Assembly: GCA_031295725.1 (NCBI GenBank)
Contig: JAUMNV010000082.1
Location: 1-39,158 of the forward strand
Length of the DNA: 39,158 nt
Reading direction: 5' to 3'
Source of the DNA: Collinsella sp.
GTDB lineage: Bacteria > Actinomycetota > Coriobacteriia > Coriobacteriales > Coriobacteriaceae
The translations under genes were made by a program, and so were the position numbers. The notes beneath the pieces were generated by a model. The model was not told where the DNA came from, did no database searches, and saw nothing but the letters and a program-made list of their open reading frames with translations. Of the stretch, positions 33,702 to 39,158 are shown one piece after another. Every line of letters begins with the position of its first letter. The stretch's first letter is position 1.

Positions 33702-34433
33702 ATGCTTACCAAACTCCTCTGCGAATTCGGCGCAACGGCCCTCATGATCATCTTTGGCGTGGGCGTGCACTGCGATACCGTGCTCAAGGGCACCAAGTAT
33801 CAGGGCTCCGGCCACATGTTTGCCATCACCACCTGGTCTTTTGGCATCTCGGTCTGCCTGTTTGTCTTTGGCGGCGCCGTGTGCATGAACCCCGCCATGG
33901 TGCTTGCCCAGTGCATCGTGGGCCTGGTGCCGTGGAGCAGCTGCATCCCCTTCATGATTGCCGATATGCTCGGCGGCTTTGTGGGCGCCGTGATCGCGTG
34001 GTTGATGTATGCCGATGAGTTCAAGGCTTCCGATGGTGTCGTCGATCCCATTGCCCAGCGCAATATCTTCTCGACCAACCCCACCACCGAGGGTACGAAC
34101 TATGCCCGCAACTTCTTCTGTGAGGCTATCTGCACCTTCGTGTTCATCAGCGCCATCCTTGCTGCTGCTAACCGTGCTGGCGAGAACGTCCTGATGCTCG
34201 CCATCTGCGTCGGCCTGATCGTTTGGGCCGTTGGCATGGGCATGGGCGGCATCACCGGCTTCGCCATGAACCAGGCCCGTGACCTTGGTCCTCGCATGGC
34301 CTATCAGGTGCTGCCGATCAAGAACAAGGCTGACAACAACTGGAAGTACGGCCTGCTCGTTCCTGGCATCGCGCCGTTTGTCGGTGCCGCTCTGGCCGCA
34401 CTGTTTGTGCACGGTTTCTTGGGCATGTTCTAG
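33702..34433 (+). CDS. larD: MIP-family channel, LarD-like lactic acid facilitator
   Basis: A 243-residue aquaglyceroporin-fold membrane channel with six helices and two half-helix boxes. The first box is a normal NPA (CMNPAMVLAQ); the second is N-Q-A in GFAMNQARDLGPRM instead of NPA-R-D. The N-terminus (LCEFGATALMIIFGVGVHCD) resembles, from memory, L. plantarum LarD/GlpF1, which moves lactic acid. Its position directly after larA supports lactate as substrate over glycerol. It is probably cotranscribed with larA. The symbol is given by context and similarity only. Confidence 0.85.
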   Translation: MLTKLLCEFGATALMIIFGVGVHCDTVLKGTKYQGSGHMFAITTWSFGISVCLFVFGGAVCMNPAMVLAQCIVGLVPWSSCIPFMIADMLGGFVGAVIAWLMYADEFKASDGVVDPIAQRNIFSTNPTTEGTNYARNFFCEAICTFVFISAILAAANRAGENVLMLAICVGLIVWAVGMGMGGITGFAMNQARDLGPRMAYQVLPIKNKADNNWKYGLLVPGIAPFVGAALAALFVHGFLGMF

Positions 34434-34457
34434 TCCAAGACAATTGATATAACGCCC

Positions 34458-34584
34458 GGGTCCGGCATAGGTTAACTTTCCGCCGCGTCCTCGGACATGC
34501 AAGAAGCTCCCGCTGCGCACTTCGTGCGGCGGGAGCTTCTTGCGTCCTGCGGAGTGCGGCGGAAAGTTAACCTATGCCGGACCC
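34458..34584. repeat. 127-nt palindromic element, copy B
   Basis: Perfect 29-base outer arms (34458-34486 / 34556-34584). Internal loop GTCCTCG (34487-34493) faces CTGCGGAGT (34547-34555). Then come a GAC / GTC helix, an AT bulge and a perfect 15-bp helix (34499-34513 / 34529-34543). The apical CGCAC / GTGCG stem has a TTC triloop. It begins 25 bases after the larD stop. Same length and plan as copy A, with different helices. Confidence 0.9.
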
Positions 34585-34743
34585 TGCGGGAATCCAGTTG
34601 CGTTCGAACAAGCAACCAACATATATATCTGAATTTGGATGTGGTGGGCACTTTGTTGTTAGGCGCTTTGAGGCGCGAGTGACACTTTGGGATGCGTGGC
34701 GCCTTGGGGTGGGGCGGTGCTTTGGGATGAGAGGCTTACTTAC
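34585..34743. other. Gene-free tail with imperfect GCRCTTTG repeats
   Basis: No gene. Five imperfect copies of an 8-base word (GCACTTTG, GCGCTTTG, ACACTTTG, GCGCCTTG, GTGCTTTG) start at 34648, 34663, 34682, 34699 and 34717, 15-19 bases apart. The stretch is T/G-rich and lies 3' of the minus-strand TetR gene. Confidence 0.5.
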
Positions 34744-35283
34744 TTAGTTGAAGAGGGGTTTTATGGCTGATAGGTAATCTTTTGCCACATCGGCCTTATC
34801 TGCTTGGAAGTTGTGCCAGGCCCACCATTGGACGGTTGCTACGAAGCTTGAGGCTATGTGGTGTAGTAGGAAACTGCGGTCCATGGTGCCGGCGGGGCCT
34901 GTGGGGTCGGCGGGGACGGTTTCGGCTGCTCGTGACATGATGGTCTTGCGTAGGCAGTCGGCGAAGACGCGTGAGCCGGCGCCGGCTACGAGGGCTCGAA
35001 CGCCCTGGCGGCGCTCCCAGAGGTTGTTGAGGATATGCTCGACCTGCACGAGTGGGTCGTCGAGTGGTGTGCCATCGTCGTCGAGGGCGTGGGTGCAGAT
35101 GTCGCTCACGAGCTCGGACAGTAGGTCGTCTTTGCTCTTAAAGAGGCCGTAGAATGTCGCGCGGCCTACGTGAGCGCGCGCGATGATGTCGCCGACGGTA
35201 ATCTTGCCGTAGTCCTCTTCGCGTAGCAGCTCGGAGAACGCCGCAACGATGGCAGCGCGGCTTTTTTCTTTGCGGGCATCCAT
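34744..35283 (-). CDS. TetR/AcrR-family transcriptional regulator
   Basis: A 179-residue regulator with the N-terminal TetR DNA-binding domain: MDARKEKSRAAIVAAFSELL, then ITVGDIIARAHVGRATFYGL as the helix-turn-helix, then FKSKDDLLSELV. The C-terminal ligand domain is divergent and Trp-rich near its end (VQWWAWHNFQ). Its ATG is two bases after the larC stop, so it is the third gene of a larB-larC-tetR unit and translation is probably coupled. It may control the lar genes; the palindromes upstream of larB are candidate sites. The frame is open upstream inside larC, but the ATG at 35283 gives the normal TetR start. Confidence 0.9.
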   Translation of the reverse strand: MDARKEKSRAAIVAAFSELLREEDYGKITVGDIIARAHVGRATFYGLFKSKDDLLSELVSDICTHALDDDGTPLDDPLVQVEHILNNLWERRQGVRALVAGAGSRVFADCLRKTIMSRAAETVPADPTGPAGTMDRSFLLHHIASSFVATVQWWAWHNFQADKADVAKDYLSAIKPLFN

Positions 35284-35285
35284 GG

Positions 35286-36203
35286 CTATGCATCCACTTG
35301 AACAAGCAGACAACGGAGCGTGCCGGAGCAACCCTCGTAGGGGCGCTTGCCGGCGCCGTAGCCGACGGCCTCGATGCGGTAGCGGGCCGGCAGGTGCTCG
35401 GACGTGCGCAGTGCGGCGACGATGGCGGCGCCCGTGGGCGTCACGAGCTCGCCGGCGACCAGTGCGGGCGTGAGGGCGATATTGCCCGCCTGGCACAGGT
35501 TGACGACAGCGGGGACGGGAATGGGCATAAGGCCGTGGGCACAGTGGATGGTGCCGTGACCCTCGGAGAGCGACTCGACGACAATGTCCTCAATGCCCAG
35601 GTCATCGAGACAGATGGCGACCGAGCAGATGTCGACGATGGAGTCGATGGCGCCTACCTCGTGGAACATGACGGTCTCGGGCGTTTTGCCGTGGGCCTTG
35701 GCCTCGGCGGCGGCGAGTGCGGTAAAGATGGCGAGCGCGCGGCGCTTGGCGCCATCGCTTAACTGCGAGCCATCGATGATGGCGGTGACATCCGCCAAAG
35801 AACGGTGGTGATGGTGGTGGGTGTGGTGATGATCTTCGTGCTCATGGGCGTGGCCCTCATGGTCGTGCTCATGGCAGTGCTCGTGTTCGTGCCCGCCATG
35901 GTCATGATGGTGGTGCTCGTGCTCGTGCGTGTGCTCGGCAGCTGCTTCGTTGCCGTAGAGCCAGGCCATATCGTGATCGTGGTTCTCGAGCTCCTCTGCA
36001 AGCTGGACGTCGAAATTGCAAGCGTCGATGCCATGCTTGTTTGCGCGTGTAACGGCGATCGAAAAGCCGTCGACCGGCAGCGTGGCGAGCTGTTCGCGCA
36101 GGTGTTCCTCGCTGGCGCCCAGGTCGAGCAGGGCCGCGACAGTCATGTCACCGCTGATGCCCGAGGTGCCGTCGATGATAAGCGTGTGCTGATGGTTGGA
36201 CAT
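35286..36203 (-). CDS. larC: LarC nickel-insertion protein, LarC1 part only
   Basis: Inserts nickel into the pincer cofactor of lactate racemase. The 305-residue product starts with the family signature LIIDGTSGISGDMTVAALLD. It has a His-rich segment (residues 75-133, about 27 His) expected to bind nickel, then FHEVGAIDSIVDICSVAICL, HGLMPIPVPAVVNL and VTPTGAAIVAAL. It ends at VGYGAGKRPYEGCSGTLRCL plus LVQVDA, where full-length LarC (about 400 residues) continues into LarC2. LarC2 is not found downstream; a TetR gene follows instead. AAGGAG lies before the ATG, and larB ends 10 bases upstream. Confidence 0.92.
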   Translation of the reverse strand: MSNHQHTLIIDGTSGISGDMTVAALLDLGASEEHLREQLATLPVDGFSIAVTRANKHGIDACNFDVQLAEELENHDHDMAWLYGNEAAAEHTHEHEHHHHDHGGHEHEHCHEHDHEGHAHEHEDHHHTHHHHHRSLADVTAIIDGSQLSDGAKRRALAIFTALAAAEAKAHGKTPETVMFHEVGAIDSIVDICSVAICLDDLGIEDIVVESLSEGHGTIHCAHGLMPIPVPAVVNLCQAGNIALTPALVAGELVTPTGAAIVAALRTSEHLPARYRIEAVGYGAGKRPYEGCSGTLRCLLVQVDA

Positions 36204-36213
36204 GGAATGCTCC

Positions 36214-36996
36214 TTAACGGGCGCGGGTTGCGCCGGCGCTCAGATGATTGATAAGACTTGCCTGGTAGGCGGCGCCAAAGCCGTTGTCAATATTGACGAC
36301 CGAAACGCCGCTGGCGCAGGAGTTGAGCATGGCGAGCAGTGCGGCTACGCCACCAAAGCTCGCGCCGTAGCCCACGCTGGTGGGAACGGCAATGACCGGA
36401 CAGCTCACCAGGCCGCCGATAACGCTTGCCAGCGCGCCCTCCATGCCGGCGATGGCGATGACCACCTGCGCCTGGGCAAGTTCCTCGGCATGCGCGAGCA
36501 GGCGGTGCAGGCCGGCGACACCCACGTCGTAGAGGCGGTCGACCTCGTTGCCGTAGAACTCGGCCGTCAGTGCCGCCTCTTCGGCGACGGGCAGGTCGCT
36601 TGTGCCGGCGCAGGCGACGACGATGCGTCCGTTGCCGGTAGGGGAGGGCTTGCCGCCCACGAGGGCGAGCTGTGCGTCCGGGACATATCCCAGGTCGATG
36701 CCGTTGTCGAGGAGCTCCGAGGTACGGGCCGCTTTTTCGCTGTCCAGGCGCGTGACCAGGATGCGCTCCTGGCCGGCTTCGCGCAGCGCCTCGATAATGG
36801 CGCCAATCTGCTCGGCGGTTTTACCGGCACCGTAGACAACCTCGCCGGCTCCCTGGCGTACCCCGCGTGAAAGATCGAGCTGCGCAAAACCCAGATCGGC
36901 GGTTGGCGCCGTCTGGATGCGCGTGAGGGCATCGGCCGGCATAATGCTTCCGTCTGCCACGTCACTTAGCAATTGCTCAAGATCTCGTTTGTCCAT
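36214..36996 (-). CDS. larB: LarB, pyridinium biscarboxylate synthase
   Basis: Carboxylates nicotinic acid adenine dinucleotide and cleaves it, the first step to the nickel-pincer cofactor. The 260-residue product has an N-terminal segment (MDKRDLEQLLSDVADG) and a PurE-like C-terminal domain with IVVACAGTSDLPVAEEAALT, YDVGVAGLHRLL and the GMEGALASVIGGLVSCPVIA stretch. ATG 36996 has AAGGGAA upstream. It is the first gene of the minus-strand larB-larC-tetR unit, and its promoter region carries two palindromes. Confidence 0.94.
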   Translation of the reverse strand: MDKRDLEQLLSDVADGSIMPADALTRIQTAPTADLGFAQLDLSRGVRQGAGEVVYGAGKTAEQIGAIIEALREAGQERILVTRLDSEKAARTSELLDNGIDLGYVPDAQLALVGGKPSPTGNGRIVVACAGTSDLPVAEEAALTAEFYGNEVDRLYDVGVAGLHRLLAHAEELAQAQVVIAIAGMEGALASVIGGLVSCPVIAVPTSVGYGASFGGVAALLAMLNSCASGVSVVNIDNGFGAAYQASLINHLSAGATRAR

Positions 36997-37040
36997 ATAA
37001 GTTCCCTTCGACGCAGAAAAGTTTAGCACGCGAAGGGTTG

Positions 37041-37088
37041 TTTCCGAACATTAGAGCATAATTGTTCGGAAATCTGACATGTCAGATT
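37041..37088 (-). promoter_or_regulatory. larB promoter with two overlapping operator-like palindromes
   Basis: On the minus strand, TGACAT (37084-37079) and TATGCT (37060-37055) are 18 bases apart. AATCTGACATGTCAGATT (37071-37088) is a perfect 18-bp palindrome over the -35 box. TTTCCGAACA (37041-37050) and TGTTCGGAAA (37063-37072) are perfect 10-bp arms on either side of the -10 box. Confidence 0.6.
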
Positions 37089-37112
37089 AGATGAAGTTGT
37101 GAGGCAAACTGA

Positions 37113-37748
37113 CTAGTCGCGCAGGATGATGTCCATGGCGAGCATCAGGTTGCGCTCGTCGATGGCAAACGGGGCGGCTTCGCGCGTCTTGGGCTTGGCA
37201 CAAAACGCGATGCCTGTGCCCGCGGCCTTAATCATAGGGATATCGTTTGCCCCGTCGCCGATCGCGACGGTGTGGGCCATATCGACACCGCACTCGACTG
37301 CCCAATCCAGCAGCCGGATGAGCTTGGATTCCTTGGTCACGATGTCTGCCGCCAGCTTACCGGTGAGCTGGCCGTCCACGACCTCTAGGCGGTTAGCCAG
37401 GCAAAAATCGATGCCCGCGGCGGCCACGATCTTGTCGGCCACCTCATGGAAGCCGCCGCTTACCACGCCGACCTTCCAGCCCTTGCTGTGCGCTGAGCGC
37501 ACAAGCTCCAGCGCGCCAGGAGTAAACGTCACGCGCTCAAAGGTACGCTCGAACACACTCTCGTCCAAGCCGGCAAGCAGCCCCACGCGCTCCTCGAGCG
37601 CCTGCTTAAAGTCCAGTTCGCCGCGCATGGCGCGCTCAGTGATCTTCGCCACTTGCTCGCCTACGCCGGCCTCCTCGCCCAACAGGTCGATGACCTCCTG
37701 GTTGATGAGCGTGGAGTCGATATCCATAACAATGAGCCGTGCAGTCAT
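37113..37748 (-). CDS. serB: Phosphoserine phosphatase
   Basis: Last step of serine synthesis: phosphoserine to serine. The 211-residue HAD-fold enzyme has the nucleophile motif IVMDIDSTLINQEVID (D9, D11), the cap-domain ERAMRGELDFKQAL, motif II KVGVVSGGF, and the GDGANDIPMIKAAGTGIAF metal-binding motif. ATG 37748 has GAAAGG upstream; upstream in-frame codons are not needed. It is divergent from aspS and lies about 85 bases upstream of the larB promoter region on the same strand. Confidence 0.94.
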   Translation of the reverse strand: MTARLIVMDIDSTLINQEVIDLLGEEAGVGEQVAKITERAMRGELDFKQALEERVGLLAGLDESVFERTFERVTFTPGALELVRSAHSKGWKVGVVSGGFHEVADKIVAAAGIDFCLANRLEVVDGQLTGKLAADIVTKESKLIRLLDWAVECGVDMAHTVAIGDGANDIPMIKAAGTGIAFCAKPKTREAAPFAIDERNLMLAMDIILRD

Positions 37749-37941
37749 GACGGGCCTTTCCAAGTGCTGTTTTATTGGGGCATATTGTCGCACGTGACGC
37801 GTGCAGACGGGTGCCGCGACGCATCAATTGTTTCGTCTCCGTCAAGTCTTTGGGCAGGAGCCACTTTTCCGCGGCACATCGACACAGGTGCGATAAGATA
37901 GAACGCCATGTCTGGCTGCGCGGTTTACGCAGGCTGGGCAA

Positions 37942-37983
37942 ATCTGTACGACGCCGCCCGGAACGACACGGGGCGGCACAGAT
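37942..37983 (+). other. Structured aspS leader hairpin
   Basis: ATCTGT (37942-37947) / ACAGAT (37978-37983) encloses GCCGCCC (37953-37959) / GGGCGGC (37971-37977), ending five bases before the AAAGGAGG ribosome site. A smaller CTGCG / CGCAG hairpin lies just upstream. A possible -10 box TAAGAT is at about 37894. Confidence 0.5.
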
Positions 37984-38004
37984 CCATAAAGGAGGATCAC
38001 TGGT

Positions 38005-39158
38005 ATGAGCCAGACCCGTCCCATCGATGAGCATTCCATGCACACCCGTACCTGCGGCGAGCTTCGCTTCGAGAACGTGGGCGAAGAGGTCACCCTCACC
38101 GGTTGGGTGAGTCGTCGCCGCGACCACGGCGGCCTTATCTTCTGCGACCTTCGTGACCGCGAGGGCATCACGCAGCTCACCTTCGACCCCGAGCACTCCG
38201 ACGGCGATGCCTTTAAGATCGCCGAGACCATGCGTCCCGAGTGGCCCATCAAGATCCACGGCGTCGTGCGCGCTCGTGGTGAGGAGACCACCAACACCAA
38301 GCTCGCGACCGGCGAGATCGAGGTCCTGACCGACCACGCCGAGGTGCTCAACACGTCCGTCACCCCGCCGTTCCAGATCGAGGACGGCATCGAGACGAGC
38401 GAGGACACCCGCCTGCGCTATCGCTATCTGGACCTCCGTCGTCCCGAGATGATGGCCAACCTCAAGCTGCGCTCCGACTTTACCTTTGCCATTCGGGAGG
38501 CGCTGCACAACCGTGAGTTCATGGAGGTCGAGACGCCCTCCCTGTTTAAGTCCACGCCCGAGGGCGCCCGCGACTTCATCGTTCCCAGCCGTATTCAGCC
38601 GGGCAACTTCTACGCGCTGCCGCAGTCCCCGCAGCTCCTGAAGCAGCTGCTCATGGTCGGTGGCGTCGAGCGCTACTACCAGGTTGCCAAGTGCTTCCGC
38701 GACGAGGACCTGCGTGCCGACCGTCAGCCCGAGTTCACCCAGGTCGATATCGAGATGTCCTTCGTGGACCAGAACGATGTCATGAGCGCACTCGAAGAAG
38801 TTCTGTCCGATGCCTTCGGCCGCATGGGTGTCGAGATGCCCACGCCGCTGCGTCGCATGGACTACTGGGAGGCCATGGACACCTATGGCTCCGACAAGCC
38901 CGATACCCGCTATGGCATGCACCTGGTCGACCTGACCGACATCTTTGCCAACTCCAAGTTCAAGGTCTTTGCGACCGCCGCAAACGAGGACGGCTCTGTC
39001 GTCAAGGCCATCAACGCCAAGGGCGCCGGTGCCTGGGCACGTGCCAAGATCGATAAGCTCGCCGGCGTGGCCTCCACGTTTGGCGCCAAGGGCCTGGCAT
39101 GGATCGCCTTCCGCGAGGACGGCTCCATCAACAGCCCCATCGTCAAGTTCTTCTCGGA
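38005..39158 (+). CDS. aspS: Aspartate--tRNA ligase, 5' part
   Basis: Class II synthetase; 384 codons are visible before the window ends, about two thirds of the usual ~590. The N-terminal OB-fold contains LTGWVSRRRDHGGLIFCDLR. The catalytic domain shows RYRYLDLRRPEM, FMEVETPSLFKSTPEGARDF, YALPQSPQLLKQLLMVGG and motif 2 RYYQVAKCFRDEDLRADRQP plus EFTQVDIEMSF. The bacterial GAD insertion domain starts before the edge. ATG 38005 has AAAGGAGG ten bases upstream. Whether the enzyme is discriminating or non-discriminating is not judged. Confidence 0.96.
   Translation, partial: MSQTRPIDEHSMHTRTCGELRFENVGEEVTLTGWVSRRRDHGGLIFCDLRDREGITQLTFDPEHSDGDAFKIAETMRPEWPIKIHGVVRARGEETTNTKLATGEIEVLTDHAEVLNTSVTPPFQIEDGIETSEDTRLRYRYLDLRRPEMMANLKLRSDFTFAIREALHNREFMEVETPSLFKSTPEGARDFIVPSRIQPGNFYALPQSPQLLKQLLMVGGVERYYQVAKCFRDEDLRADRQPEFTQVDIEMSFVDQNDVMSALEEVLSDAFGRMGVEMPTPLRRMDYWEAMDTYGSDKPDTRYGMHLVDLTDIFANSKFKVFATAANEDGSVVKAINAKGAGAWARAKIDKLAGVASTFGAKGLAWIAFREDGSINSPIVKFFS

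Noticed and set aside
37045..37069. Actinobacterial LexA box in the larB promoter
   Set aside because: CGAAC and GTTCG are present, but the spacing is far larger than the four bases a LexA box has.
37749..38004. T-box leader for aspS (also checked for serS and hisS)
   Set aside because: The conserved T-box bulge motif and matching terminator are absent, and the serS and hisS leaders are too short.
1..39158. CRISPR array, prophage or insertion sequence
   Set aside because: No regular spacer array, transposase, integrase or phage structural gene was seen.

Overview
The window reads as chromosomal DNA of a gut Coriobacteriia (Actinomycetota), most like Collinsella. This is inferred from the moderately high GC, GAG/CTC/GCC-rich codon use, GTG/TTG starts, strong AGGAGG-type ribosome sites, and the mix of a LarA-type lactate racemase, YhgE/Pip proteins and VanR/VanS-like regulators. 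No database search was possible. Genes are dense, with no phage, insertion sequence, CRISPR array or rRNA.

Layout. 1-2017: the edge of a small membrane-protein gene (minus), serS and an orphan 125-codon gene. 2095-5860: two identical tRNA-Arg(ACG) genes, an 813-residue TPR protein and tRNA-Ser(GCT). Each tRNA is followed by its own terminator and then by a ~190-bp unit that repeats the tRNA 3' end plus terminator and carries a four-hairpin insert. 5921-9419: a D-Ala-D-Ala carboxypeptidase gene divergent from a VanR/VanS-like pair. 9523-12619: a lone pstB followed by a PhoB/PhoR-like pair. 12815-15419: a tyrosine-kinase/phosphatase exopolysaccharide control module (Wzz-like adaptor, CpsD-type kinase, PHP phosphatase) without glycosyltransferases, then a GNAT acetyltransferase. 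15622-22928: htpG and two adjacent YhgE/Pip genes. 23130-28424: an EamA exporter, an M20 amidohydrolase, an MFS transporter and hisS. 28682-31495: ppc. 31496-32374: a gene-free stretch with a 127-nt palindromic element, a decayed relative and a leader-RNA-like structure. 32375-36996: a lactate-racemization locus with larA and a LarD-like channel on plus, and larB, larC and a TetR-family gene on minus. 37113-39158: serB (minus) and the 5' part of aspS.

How the genes fit together. The lar genes form the clearest system. LarA keeps the cofactor-binding residues at exactly the Lactiplantibacillus plantarum positions (H108, H174, K184, H200) if a TTG start is used. LarB and LarC would build its nickel-pincer cofactor. 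LarC, however, stops where its C-terminal LarC2 half should begin and is coupled to a TetR gene, and larE is absent from the window. larA has an upstream pseudoknot-like RNA and an intrinsic terminator; larBC has two palindromes over its promoter.

Most unusual signals. (1) Two 127-nt elements, 24-25 nt after the ppc and larD stop codons, have unrelated long helices but the same 16-nt internal loop, a covarying 3-bp helix, a 2-nt bulge, a 15-bp helix and a TTC triloop. (2) The tRNA-linked ~190-bp repeats carry compensatory base changes. (3) The larA leader may be a riboswitch-like attenuator.
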